The notes under the pieces were generated by a model that was given only the letters and a program-made list of their open reading frames with translations, had not been told where the DNA came from and searched no databases. From Pholis gunnellus (taxonomy: Eukaryota; Chordata; Actinopteri; Perciformes; Pholidae), in contig OU342820.1 of NCBI GenBank assembly GCA_910591455.2, positions 21,303,856 to 21,367,855 on the forward strand: a DNA stretch of 64,000 bases, read 5' to 3'. Position 1 is the stretch's first letter; every line of letters begins with the position of its first letter. A program made the position numbers and the translations under genes. Below are positions 1 through 12,400 of the stretch, one piece after another.

Positions 1-1178
1 AGAGGAAGCACAAGAAGGACATCAGCCAGAACAAGAGGGCCTTGAGGAGGCTGCGCACAGCTTGTGAGAGGGCCAAGAGGACGCTGTCCTCCAGCTCCCA
101 GGCCAGCATCGAGATCGATTCTCTGTTCGAGGGCGTCGACTTCTACACCTCCGTCACCAGGGCTCGCTTCGAGGAGCTGTGCTCCGACCTGTTCAGGGGA
201 ACGCTGGAGCCCGTGGAGAAATCCCTGAGGGACGCCAAAATGGACAAGGCGCGGATCCATGACATCGTCCTGGTCGGCGGCTCCACCCGCATCCCCAAAG
301 TCCAGAAGCTCCTGCAGGATTTCTTCAACGGCAGGGAGCTGAACAAGAGCATCAACCCCGACGAGGCGGTTGCTTACGGCGCCGCCGTCCAGGCCGCCAT
401 TCTCACGGGCGACACCTCTGACAACGTTCAGGACCTTCTGCTGCTGGACGTGGCGCCTCTGTCCCTGGGTATCGAGACTGCCGGAGGAGTCATGACGTCC
501 CTGATTAAACGCAACACAACCATCCCCACTAAACAAACCCAGGTCTTCACCACCTACTCCGACAACCAGTCCGGGGTCCTCATCCAGGTCTACGAAGGAG
601 AGCGCGCCATGACCAAGGACAACAACCTGCTGGGCAAGTTTGATCTGGGGGGAATCCCACCGGCTCCGCGAGGGGTTCCGCAGATCGAGGTCACCTTCGA
701 CGTGGACGCCAACGGCATCCTGAACGTGTCCGCGGTGGACAAGAGCACCGGCAAAGAGAACAAGATCACCATCACCAACGACAAGGGCCGACTGAGCAAA
801 GAAGACATCGAGAGGATGGTGCAGGACGCCGACAAATACAAAGCCGAGGACGAACTTCAGAGGGAGAAGATCTCCGCCAAGAACTCCCTGGAGTCCTACG
901 CCTTCAACGTGAAGAGCAGCGTGCAGGACGATAACCTGAAGGAAAAAATGAGCCCTGAGGACCAGCAGAAGATGACGGAGAAGTGTGAGGAGACCATCGC
1001 CTGGCTGGAGAACAACCAACTGGCCGACAAAGAAGAGTACCAACACAGGCAGGAGGAGCTGGAGAAAGTGTGCAACCCCATCATGAGCAAGTTGTACCAG
1101 GGAGGGATGCCCGCAGGCAGCTGTGGACAGCCGACAGGAGCCGGCTCCCAGGGGCCCACCATTGAGGAGGTGGACTAA
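1..1178 (+). CDS. hsp70: Heat shock protein 70, C-terminal part (5' end outside window)
   Basis: This is the 3' part of a cytosolic HSP70 ATP-dependent chaperone. The frame is open from base 3 (RKHKKDISQNKRALRRLRTA) to TAA at 1176-1178, giving about 391 of the usual ~640 residues. Visible parts are the end of the nucleotide-binding domain (VLVGGSTRIPKVQKLLQDFF), the interdomain linker (DLLLLDVAPLSLGIE), the substrate-binding beta-sandwich and helical lid, and the cytosolic terminal tetrapeptide EEVD that binds TPR co-chaperones. No intron interrupts the visible part, which fits the stress-inducible intronless hsp70 class rather than the constitutive, intron-containing hspa8. The promoter with its heat-shock elements would lie outside the window. 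The Gly-rich GGMP-type tail is reduced to GGMPAGSCGQPTGAGSQGP. The exact paralogue cannot be decided from the fragment. Confidence 0.96.
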   Translation, partial: RKHKKDISQNKRALRRLRTACERAKRTLSSSSQASIEIDSLFEGVDFYTSVTRARFEELCSDLFRGTLEPVEKSLRDAKMDKARIHDIVLVGGSTRIPKVQKLLQDFFNGRELNKSINPDEAVAYGAAVQAAILTGDTSDNVQDLLLLDVAPLSLGIETAGGVMTSLIKRNTTIPTKQTQVFTTYSDNQSGVLIQVYEGERAMTKDNNLLGKFDLGGIPPAPRGVPQIEVTFDVDANGILNVSAVDKSTGKENKITITNDKGRLSKEDIERMVQDADKYKAEDELQREKISAKNSLESYAFNVKSSVQDDNLKEKMSPEDQQKMTEKCEETIAWLENNQLADKEEYQHRQEELEKVCNPIMSKLYQGGMPAGSCGQPTGAGSQGPTIEEVD

Positions 1179-1814
1179 AAGGGACCCTTCATGTAGACTC
1201 AGTGGGACTGTTTGAATGATGACTGTAGTGTTATATCTCATGTTCACATATAAATTATCAGCACTGTATTGAGTTAAGTAGTAAAGTTAAGATTCTGAAC
1301 TTTTGGTCATTAAATGAAATCTTTCATGTATTTTTTATCTCTGCCTTCTGGACATTGCAATAAAGATGAAACATTACATTATTTCAGTCTCATGGTCCTT
1401 GTTCACCTCTTTATTAATTCAGATTTCTTAGAAAAGAATGTAAATGCACATTTATATAACGCACCTTTCTAGACTTTTGACTATTCAAAGCGTCGTCCCA
1501 ATGTTCACTCCAAAAGTCCAACATTATTACTAAGACATTAACAATAACATGATTAATATAACTTCTGCAAATAGTTGTACATGAAAAATGACTTCAACCA
1601 TAGCCTGATTCTATTTAATTTATTTACTAGATTAACTTTTTACTAGAGGGAAACAATTTGTCAGTGTTGTGCCTCAACATTATGAAATCTGAACATAATA
1701 GTCTTGTAAAAAAATTTAATAGATTCAAGCTTTACAGCCTTTGCACCAGATTAATGTTATCTATCTAATGTTATCTAGGTCTATTTATTTATACCCTTTT
1801 ATTGTGAAGCGGTA
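1179..1814. other. hsp70 3' UTR and hsp70-taok2 intergenic DNA
   Basis: AT-rich, with no coding potential that I can support. It contains the hsp70 3' UTR with a canonical AATAAA at 1359-1364, followed by plain AT-rich sequence up to the taok2 promoter. Confidence 0.7.
1359..1364 (+). terminator. Polyadenylation signal AATAAA of hsp70
   Basis: Canonical AATAAA lies 181 nt after the hsp70 stop codon and is followed by a T/GT-rich stretch. It is the first such hexamer downstream of the CDS, so it is the likely cleavage signal. Confidence 0.7.
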
Positions 1815-2313
1815 AACCTCACCGGAAATAGAACAAAACTCTTTCCGGTCAACACTTTTGAGTCCCGCCCCACTAGTCGGTGTGCCATCTTGTATTTAGC
1901 AAAGAACAAAAAAAAAACGGTGTGAGAGAAACGAGCCGAAACCTCGGGATGGGGCACATCTTTTAAAGTCATATTTTAAGAGTATATTAAAATGTTAATA
2001 GTATATCAGGTGTAACGGGACAGTATGTCGTAGCACCGCGGAGGAACATCAGCCACACCCCGGAGAACAGCTAACGTTAACGTTAGCTCGCAAGCTACCG
2101 GAGCTAAGCTAGCCAATTAGCTAAGAGGCTAGTAACGACTGGCGAGTTTCTATTTTGACCTAGACTAGCAGTGTAAACGTTAATACATTTTATTGTCGGG
2201 ACTCTGGTGGAGATGGACCGCACGTCGTGTTGATTATCCGCCGACAGAAGCTCGGTAGCTTTTGCTGCTAACAGTTTGTTTTTCGTTCCGGAACGGAACC
2301 ACAATAAGCCGCG
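1815..2313 (+). promoter_or_regulatory. Putative taok2 promoter and non-coding first exon
   Basis: Two opposed ETS-type sites (CCGGAAAT near 1822 and TTTCCGG near 1843), a CCGCCCC Sp1-type box near 1865 and a GCCATCTTG (reverse YY1-type) site near 1884 form a TATA-less promoter. They precede a region with many TTAGC/GCTAGC words. A strong donor, GTAAGT, begins at 2314, so a 5' UTR exon ending at 2313 would splice to the acceptor at 5820-5821. The transcription start is inferred, not seen. Confidence 0.55.
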
Positions 2314-2520
2314 GTAAGTAATGCTACATTAGCTATGCTAGCTATGCTATAGCTAACCTAGTTAGCTGTTCCAGGGTGGGTTTGGAACTTGGGTCCGAGG
2401 GAGTCTTTGATTTGTTTCTGTTCTTCAGTGAAATGAGGAATAGTTTAACATTTGCTGAACGTTGACACGGTTCATGTTGATGGGTCTGTTTTAATTCACG
2501 TGGTTACTTAACGTTAGTAT

Positions 2521-2845
2521 TTAGATCCTTTATTACAGTGAAAGTACTAATACCACGCAGTGAAAGTACTGTTACAGTGAAAGTACTAATACCACACATT
2601 AGAAATACTGTTACAGTGAATGTACTAATACCACACATTAGAAATACTGTTACAGTGAAAGTACTAATACCACACAGTATAAATACTGTTACAGTGAAAG
2701 TACTAATACCACACAGTATAAATACTGTTACAGTGAAAGTACTAATACCACACAGTATAAATACTGTTACAGTGAAAGTACTAATACCACACAGTATAAA
2801 TACTGTTACAGTGAATGTACTAATACCACACAGTGAAATGAATTA
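2521..2845. repeat. Family B tandem array (about 33-bp unit) in taok2 intron 1
   Basis: About nine copies of a unit with GTACTAATACCACACAGT and AAATACTGTTACAGTGAA. An open frame through the array is a by-product of the repeat length being divisible by three. The same unit recurs near 20.6, 26.5, 35.8, 48.5, 51.1, 52.2 and 53.5 kb. Confidence 0.9.
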
Positions 2846-3551
2846 TTAATATTCACTCATTTAATCGATGGATATGTTTTGTAAAAGTAATGTAAATAGT
2901 GAGGAAGCACGTATGACTAATACATTCATATTTGTAACTTTATGATCAGAAGCAGCAAAGAGTGAATGAGCTGGAATCATGACGTGTCTCCACACGTTAG
3001 TGAGTTAAAGAGTTTTACAATCGTATGTTTTGTAAATGAACTAGTAAACTGCAGTTCTAGGATGAAGCGTGTTGCACCAGCAGGTTGGAATCCTGCTCAG
3101 CTTTAACCACAACAACCTGAATGTTAGCCGTGTTTTGCCGTGAGCGATTGTCAGTTTAAAAGTTTGGACCACGCCCAATAAACATCCAGTGATGCTTCTC
3201 TCCCGAGGAGCTTCTGAATCAGAGGTTTGACTTTCGACCGTGTGACCAGATTTCAGGTTCCTGTCTCCAGTTTAAAGCGTCCGAATCTGCTTTAAATGAA
3301 GCGCGAGGTCGTTTTCCTACATGTGATGCTGAGGAAACTTCCTTCCTCGGTGTTGTGATCTTAAACATGTGAGAGCAGCCGTGTTCCTTTGGAAAATGAC
3401 AAAAATAGAAACCACAAGACGTCTTCCCCGTTATATATAACCGGTGAATGATGTGGTGATTGTTTTTGCACATCAACATGAACAATGGTGACGATGCTCC
3501 CGAGCTTTTTAAAGTCTCAATCCGTGTGATGAACACACAACAGCGGGACTC

Positions 3552-4467
3552 TGAACCCTCTGAACACAGAGCGGTCTGGAGTCCTGCTCCTCTCTGAAAC
3601 AGAACCACACTTATGATGACATCATCATTAACAAGAAGAAAACAAGTGGAATTTATTTGATCATTTATTTTACAAAAGTTGGAAAACAATATAATCTAAA
3701 TATCCAACATGTTTCCAAGTGTTACCAATGCTGGAAAGAATGGAGTCTCTACGTTCTATTTATAGATTAAACCATTCACATGTTCCAGCCTCTCCTCCTC
3801 TCTCCTCTCTCCTCTCTCCTCTTCTCTCTCCTCTCTTCCCTCTCCTCTCTCCTCTCTTCTCTCCTCTTCTCTCCTCTCTCCTCTCTTCTTTCCTCTTTCC
3901 TCTCTCCTCTTCTCTCTTCTCTCTCCTCTCTCCTCTTCTCTCTCCTCCTCTCTTCTCTCCTCTCTCCTCTTCTCTCTCCTCTCTCCTCTTCTCTCTCCTC
4001 TCTTCCCTCTCCTCTCTCCTCTTCTCTCCTCTCTCCTCTTCTCTCCTCTTCTCTCCTCTCTCCTCTCCTCTCCTCTTTCCTCTCTCCTCTTCTCTCTTCT
4101 CTCTCCTCTCTCCTCTTCTCTCTCCTCCTCTCTTCTCTCCTCTCTCCTCTTCTCTCTCCTCTCTCCTCTTCTCTCTCCTCTCTTCTCTCTCCTCTCAGAT
4201 GAATCCATCATGACGTCATAGTTTCACACTTTAATGTTTAAAGTGAACTCTTTATTAGAGACGTTTATGAAGAATGAAGAATAAAATGTTTTATTAAATA
4301 TCACAACTTTAAGCTTCTTTTTGTTTGATTTTTCTGACGAAAGCGCTCGTTGCCCATGACGTGTTCAAGGACCGTTGGAAAGATGAGAATCTGACGATAA
4401 TGACGTTTTTTAAAGCTTCCAGCTGTGATAGACGGTGTAGTTTTGGCGATTGTCTAAAGAAAGCATG
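3552..4467. mobile_element. Family A TTAA/CCCTCTGAAC element, copy 1, with internal CTCTC array
   Basis: The left end reads TGAACCCTCTGAACAC, with TGAA in place of TTAA. The body shares AAAGTCCTGCTCCTCTCTGA-type and ATGTTCCAGCC segments with the copy at 39.1-40.5 kb. A pyrimidine array of CTCTCCTCTT units fills 3785-4197, then shared sequence resumes (GAATCCATCATGACGTCATA onward) to about 4467, where the right terminus is lost. It lies in taok2 intron 1 and is non-coding. Confidence 0.75.
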
Positions 4468-5689
4468 AACTGGTAACGACCAGAATCAGAAGCACAGTTC
4501 AGACGTTAACTAATTAGGATTCTTCTTCTTCTTCTTCTTCTTCTTCTTCTTCTGTTCCTCCTCTTCCTCCTCGGGGCTCCAGCTGACTGAGCCGAGCGGC
4601 TGCATTAAGCTCCATCATAACGGGCTGCTGCATGTGTGACATAATAATACAACAATACAACCCCACGGCTCACATTACGCTCCGCTCTTCTTCGTGGGTT
4701 TATTTATACCGGATGTATTTATATCTTCACATGTAAATACACTCATGAGCAGTTTATTATTTTATATTTCAACTGGAGCTGAAACAACAGTCAGTAATGA
4801 ACAGTCGGTGGATCGGTGGGCACGAAACAAAGAATAACTCCATACCAGAGTGATGTTTTAATGATTTAGATCTACGTTTACATTAAACCCTTAAACAACA
4901 TCTCACAGGTTCATTTGACTGATGTTACTTATATATGATTTGAGATCTTTTTAAATCATTTTTCTAATTTTTCCATTGAAACCTTTGGTTTGTGTGTCTG
5001 TAGAATATGACGTGTGGACAACGTTTCATTTAAAATGATATTTTCACAACATTTCCTCAGATTATTAAATTGCAGCATTTTGCAATTTTTAATATAATTT
5101 CAATGAATTGTTCAGCAAAAGAAACAAGCATCTTGTGTCTGTGAGGAGTTTTTTATTCCCACTTCATCTTCATCTCAGTACATTAAATACATTTTTATCT
5201 ACACACACACACACACACACACATCTGCTGCTCCTCTCTCGGCATCATAAACTCCTCCATCACACCGTCAACAGCTTCATGTCTCAACTCGTCAGCTGCT
5301 TTCTGTCCCACATCGAGTCTTTGAGTCTCTGAGTCTGAGTCTTTGTTGCTCACTGGCGGATTTTTGAAAATGGGTCACTTTCTTTTTTTAGAGGAAAAAG
5401 AATGCATTTCCAGCGTGTTAAACACATTAATTAGACGGTTTTCTGCCCGACTGAAGTGGAAGAGAAACCAGACGCTTCACATCACTTCAGGAAAAACTAA
5501 ATGAGGACACGGTCCAGGATCCTGTTCCTTCAGCACCAAAGTAATACATCTAACCAGCGTTGGATCCTTCTGATCACTGCTGGTCTGCTCATTCATACAA
5601 ACATATTCATATTCCTCTTGTGCTGTGAAAGCTTTGTTTACATCAGAAATGTCCCGTAAATACAGAAGAAAAGGATCAAATCTAACGTT

Positions 5690-5815
5690 TAAAGATCTCT
5701 GATAATAGTTATTGATCCATATTAACAGATACAGATCTCTACAGAGCTCGTGTTAGGAGTTAAACGGCTCATAATTCGTCTCTAACATCGTCACATCATC
5801 ATATATCGTCTCTCT
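5690..5815. repeat. Family C fragment
   Basis: Contains AGAGCTCGTGTTAGGAGTTAAAC and CTCATAATTCGTCTCTAA, matching the starts of the copies at 58.5 kb and 63.4 kb. The copy ends within a few bases of the acceptor of the taok2 start-codon exon. Confidence 0.6.
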
Positions 5816-5830
5816 TTACAGGCCCTGGCC

Positions 5831-6424
5831 ATGCCCTCGAGTGTACGGGCGGGCAACCTGAAAGACCCCGAGGTGGCAGACCTCTTCTGCAAAGACGATC
5901 CGGAGAAGCTGTTCGCGGACCTCCGTGAGATCGGACATGGCAGCTTCGGAGCCGTTTACTTTGTGAGTCTCCGCGTTTAAAAGTCCTTCTGTGTTCGTGT
6001 TCTGTCTCTTCTCACGGCCTCTTCGCTCGTGTTTTTACATCAAAGTGTTTATAGCTGACTGAGAGGAACGTTTCTGCTCAGCTGTGTGTGTGAAGTGTGA
6101 ACGTCAAGATCGTCAGTTTCTCCTCCTCCGAGGCTTCGGCCTCTTATGAAGCATTCTGGCCGCGTTTAGCTTCCGTCGTCTCTCACAAATGTCAAAGAAA
6201 AGCTGCAGAAAACAGCCCAGAATGTCAGAGCGCAGGCCTTTAAATAGAATGTGAGCGCTTCTCTTGTGTAATCTCTGAGAGCCAATGAGGAGAGGAGACG
6301 GCGATGATGCTGATCAGGTGGACTTCCTGCTGCTGAGATCATGTTGAATAGATATCACATAGTTCAGATCTGTTATCTGAATGTTGAAGCATTTCCTTTA
6401 GAAGAGACAGAAGTTCTTATCTTA

Positions 6425-6468
<44 letters not shown>

Positions 6469-9400
6469 CGCCTCAGTGCAGCGTGACGTCGTCTGACTGC
6501 AGAGAACCTGACTTGGGTTTTAGGATTACGCTCTTTTTTAGGAGGATTAAGTTCTTGGAATAGATGTGAGATAATAACGAATATTCTTACCCGGAGATAA
6601 ATGACGCCGTTTTGGTCGATAACTAGATCGACGTGTTCTTCTTTTGTTCCCTGAACGTGTCGGATTCATCAACCGAGTGGTCGAGGGTACTACTGTCATC
6701 GACAACTACACTACATGAAACACCATGACGTGGATGGAGAAGACAAAGAAAGCACTTAAGGCAGTAAAGCCTCTTATTTTCACTATTTGAAGTGGTGAAT
6801 GGAACCCTGTGTTTGAGCTGAAGCGCTCCGCTGTGTTGATGGGTGACCTCCTGCTGTGAGCCGAGGTATTAGATCCTGTGTAATCTGAGCCGGACGGATT
6901 AGAGAACCCTGATTCATCCTGCAGAGAGAAGCTGTTTGAACGTAGTTTATAATCTGTGTTTAACATGCAGATCAATACACGTTAGAGTCCTCCCGTTCAA
7001 ACGCAACACAAACCGGTGGTTCTGTGAAACCTGCACAAATATCACAACACAAAGGGAAAATCCTGTGATTGTCAAAGCACTTGAAACGGTGAAATGCATT
7101 TACACGTCTTTAAATGAGGAAACGTGAAGAATTCAGAAAGATCAGCGCTGATAGCGACACACGTTCGTGTCTTCAGAGAGGCTGTGGGAGCTGAAGCACA
7201 TTCATTCTGTTAATTAATCGTGTGAGAGAGTGAAGTCTCCGTCGTACCGGAGAGCTTTTGTGCGTTTGTTCCTTTACGGTTTCTGTGTGAACTTCACGAT
7301 AGTTAGTAAGCAATAACAGCGTCTTCCTCCGCACGTCAGCAGCAGTAGAATCATTGAACAGCTGCTTGGTAAAGACAGCACGGTCAGCATCTTCTGAAAT
7401 CGGTTCTCCGTGTTGAATTAACCTCGTAGACGATCGGCGGTCGAGGTCTGTAAACGTACACACAGCAGTGATGATGTAAAGCTTTGAACAGAGCCAGGAA
7501 CCCTCAGCAGCTCTGAATGGATGAAGCTCTGTTAACCTGATGAACCTGTTTTCTCTCAGAGTAACTTGAGTGTTTATTGTTCTGATGAACTGACTTCTGT
7601 CGCCCGTCAGGCCCGAGATGTTCGCAACAATGAGGTGGTGGCCATCAAGAAGATGTCGTACAGCGGCAAGCAGACCAACGAGGTAACGCACCGGAAATAA
7701 ATGAATCAATAAGTCACTTCCTGTTAATATTAACGTCCCTCTTTTACTCGCTCTCTCTTAAAGTCATTCAGATTTTCTCACAATGAAACATTCACGATCT
7801 ACTCATCTATTCTACTTCTGGTCCTTTTATTCTACAGCTACTAACCTGAGTTATCAGACAAAGTATTTCAGTGTATTTCTGTGTTGACACGAATGCGCTG
7901 ACGACGTGTTTTGTGTCCGTGCTCAGAAATGGCAGGACATCATCAAAGAGGTGAAGTTCCTGCAGAAGCTTCGCCATCCGAACACCATCGAGTACCGAGG
8001 CTGCTACCTGAAGGAGCACACGGCATGGGTACGTACCCGCGAACCTCAGCACCACCACACGCATATATATATAATATATAATGTTATTTGTTGTGTGTTT
8101 CAGCTGGTGATGGAGTACTGCCTCGGCTCGGCCTCAGACCTCCTGGAAGGTCAGTTTGTCTCTTCGTCAGATATTTAAACGTGATTTATTGTTTCTGTTT
8201 GTTTTGTCTCTGACTCTCCGAGTTCTCCTCGTGCTCACAGTTCACAAGAAGCCGCTCCAGGAGATGGAAATAGCTGCTATTACCCATGGTGCACTGCAGG
8301 GATTAGCATATCTTCACTCTCACAACATGATCCACAGGTAAACACACACACGGCTGGAATGTTACTTATTGATTTAGTTTTACTACGATGTGTCACATGT
8401 TCTATTTTAACATCTATCGATTATCTTCTGATTCATATTTAAATATTTCTAAGAACATTTTTCACCTTTGAACACCGTAATAAGATCAAATAGATACGTT
8501 TTGTCCTTAAACAATGTAGGTGACGCTCTTATTTTGAAACCTTAGCATTAACGGCCTCTCCAACACACAGCTCACTGTGTCGTGATGATTCACTCTGTTG
8601 TACGCTTTAACATCGGTATAGATTAACGTTTAAAGATGCTACATGTAGCATCCGTCGGCGCTAACGTGTGATGTTTTGGGGGGATTTTAGGGACGTGAAA
8701 GCAGGAAACATCCTGCTGACGGAGCCCGGTCAGGTCAAACTGGGAGACTTTGGTTCCGCCTCCATCGTGGCTCCGGCCAACTCCTTCGTGGGGACTCCGT
8801 ACTGGTGAGACTGGAGCTACATTCACTCAATGAGCACGCTGGAATGTGAAGACGTCTTTAAATCCCAACTTTAGGATGTAATGGTGAAAGTTTCTGAAAC
8901 GAATCAGGTGTCACATGTCTGAGGCTGTAACGGGTCAAAGGTCACCTGGACCCTGTTCCTCCATGTGTTTGTGTCTCAGTGTATAATAACGCAATAATCA
9001 CACAGAAATAAACAAACCTTTACCGTCGTTAACGTTAAATATTAACCGTCTGAACTTAAATTAAATGAGTCGACTCATTAGAACAACAAAATAAAAGCCT
9101 TCTCCACCAAACACACTTCTCCTCTGAAGCCTTATTTATGGTTTTTATATCGCATGAATATGAATTTAAAAAGGTTTTTAACAGAATTTAAACTTTTCAA
9201 CCTGGAAACTATTCTTTAACAAAAACAATCTAAGTTTGTTTTTGTTCATTTAAACAGGCTGTGATGTCATCACTCAGTTTAACTAAAAGCTCTTCAGATT
9301 ATTATTATAATTAATAATTAGTTCATGATGCTCGGTCGAGCTGTTTTCATGCTGAATGACGTATTTCTAAGAAACAAATCTGTTCATGAAGTCGACCGTG

Positions 9401-12400
9401 TTTATGTTATAACAGCGTAATAACTGGTATTTATTTATTTCAGTGCTTTAAGTTGAACTAAAGTATTGATTTGTTTTCTTATTTCCGTTGAGTTCCGTGT
9501 AAAGTTATAATATGAGGTGCTCACCGTGAGGCTCTTGTGTTTTCCTCAGGATGGCTCCGGAGGTGATCTTGGCGATGGACGAGGGCCAGTATGACGGGAA
9601 GGTGGACGTCTGGTCGCTGGGCATCACCTCCATAGAGCTGGGTAACGACAACAGACTGTGGTGCTGAAGACCAGCGGATGAATCCACACGTTCTCTAACG
9701 TTTGACCCTCTGCTTGTTTCCCCCCCACAGCGGAGAGGAAGCCCCCTCTGTTCAACATGAACGCTATGAGTGCCTTATATCACATCGCTCAGAATGAAAG
9801 CCCCATCCTTCAGTCCAACCACTGGTGAGAACGGCTGCTCACTTTGATCTTTGACTCAAGATTCAGTCTCATTGTGAGGCTGCGTCCTCACTCCTACCTT
9901 CCTCCTTTCAAACGCATATCTCTCGCTGCGTCTACATCCAGTTTAAAACCATTAAAACGGAGCCGAAGGGAGATTCAACAGATCCTAAAACTCACAGATC
10001 AGAGTCACAGATCAGAGTCACAGATCAGAGTCACAGATCAGAGTCACAGATCAGAGTCACAGATCGAGTCGTTGGTAGTTTTAATGATGGGTAATAATCT
10101 GCTTCCAGCTGAATGAAATGAATAATCCTATTTTTCTCTGCAGGTCTGATTCCTTCCGCAACTTCGTGGACTCCTGCCTGCAGAAGATTCCCCAAGACCG
10201 GCCTACCTCTGACGTGCTGCTGAATGTGAGAACCAATCCAGCTTCATCGCACCAAACGTAAACCCTTCGTCTTCATCGCTCATGTTGCCGTCTCCTTCCC
10301 TCCTTCCTTCCCTCCTTCCTCCTCTGCAGCATCGCTTCCTTTGCCGCGAGCGTCCTCTGACGGTCATCATGGACCTGATCGCTCGCACCAAAGACGCGGT
10401 GAGAGAGCTCGACAACCTGCAGTACCGCAAGATGAAGAAGATCCTCTTCCACGAGACGCAGCAGAACGGGCCCGTGTCCGAGGGAGGCGACGATGAGGAG
10501 GTGAGGAAGAGGGGAAGTGTGTGAGAGGAAGAGATGTGGAGACTGAGGAGGAAAGAGCACAAAGAGAGGAAGTATAAAATAGAGACGCATGAGTCATCAG
10601 AGATTCAGATAGACACAAATACACATATACTTTCTGAAAACACATATTTTCCTCTGACTGTTGGTCTCAGATGAATCTTCATAGTTTCACAATTTAATGT
10701 TTTTACACAATCTGGTTAAAGGAAACGCTTTATTAGGAGACATTTATATCGGGACATGGAGAATAAAATGTTTTTATGAAATATCATAATTTTAAGCTTT
10801 GTTTTGGTTTCTTTTTCTGACGGAAGCGTTCGTCACACATGATGTGTTCAAGGACCGTCAGAAAGATGAGAATCTGACGACTATGACGTTTTTTAACAGC
10901 TTCTGGTTGTGATGAACGATGTAGTTTTGGTTGTTGTTTAAATAAAACATGCTTTTCTATCCCGCCGGTGGGTTTTGGGGTTCAGAGGGTTAATGAACGT
11001 CTCTCTGCAGCTGAATCCAGCGTGTGTGTCTTTGTGTCTTTGTGTCTTTGTGTCAGGAGGTGGAGACGTACCTGCTGCGGACGGGAACAGTCAACAGCAT
11101 GGAGAGCTCCCAGTCGGTGCCCAGCATGTCCATCTCGGCCAGTTCCCAGAGCAGCTCGGTCAACAGTCTGGCCGACGCCTCCGACGACAGCAGCAACGAG
11201 ATGGCCATGATGCAGGAGGGCGAGCACACCGTCACCTCCAACAGCTCCATCATCCACCGACCCACGGTACAAAAACAGCCTGAACGCCTCATCGCCCGTA
11301 GAAACACCAGAGCTCGTCTTAGAAAAAGAGGTTCAACGGATCATAAATCACGGATCAGATCAGTACAAATACTAAAAATATAGATATTTATATTTAATAA
11401 AGATAACTTTTAGAGATCACTGATCCCTAACACCACCCCCTCTTCCTCCTCCTCTTCCTCAGGGTCAGGATAACATCTATGATGACCCCTACCAGCCAGA
11501 GATGGACCAACCTCAGGCTCCCTCTGCTGGACGCCGTCGAGCTTATTACCGCAACCGGGACCACTTTGCCACCATCCGAACCGCCTCCTTGGTGAGTCTT
11601 CCTCCTCGTCCTCCTCTTCCTCTTCCTCCTCGAGGTGTTTGTTGATTCTCATCATCTGTGAATCTAAATCAGTCAAAGTTAAAGACTTTATTCTCGTCTT
11701 TTATTAGCGCTGTAGCGTGAAGAAAGAGATTTATATCTGAAGTCTCAAAGTGTTCAAATAACACTAAATCTGCACAAACATCTGCAGGAGACAGTCGGGT
11801 CCCATCGTGTTTTAGATGAAGTCCCGGCATCAAACGCCCGTGTCTTAACCCGCCGTTCCTCCCGGCTCTTCACAGGTCACCCGTCAGATCCAGGAGCACG
11901 AGCAGGGCTCGGCTCTGCGGGAGCAGATGTCCGGGTACAAGCGCATGAGGCGGCAGCACCAGAAGCAGCTGATGGGGCTGGAGAACAAGCTGAAGGCGGA
12001 GATGGACGAGCACCAGCTGAAGCTGGACAAAGAGCTGGAGAACCAGAGGAACAGCTTCTCCACCGAGGCCGACAAGCTGTCCAAGAAGCACCAGGCCATC
12101 CTGGAGAAAGAGGTGACGCTAAAGAGACCGTCGCTATGCTAATTTATTCATGTATATATTCATCTCTAATATCTATTTCATATTCATAAACATCTCCTTC
12201 AGACTACTGCATTTATTCTAGTTTATCACCAAAACTACATTTTACAGACTACATGTGAACACATCATGATAACGTTATAATGTAGCTTCAGCCAGTACTC
12301 ATGTTCACGGAGCAGAGCCTGAAGGCATCATGATGTCACTGAATGAACCTCCGTTGGTTAGCCGTTAGCGGTGCTGCTAATGTTACTAGCTCTTTTCTGA

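Noticed and set aside
1815..2313. Divergent minus-strand gene upstream of taok2 (66-residue frame at 2104-2304)
   Set aside because: Too short, no homology and overlaps the taok2 leader.
3219..3689. Minus-strand 156-residue open frame
   Set aside because: It crosses the left end of a family A repeat, has no recognisable domain and lies in taok2 intron 1.
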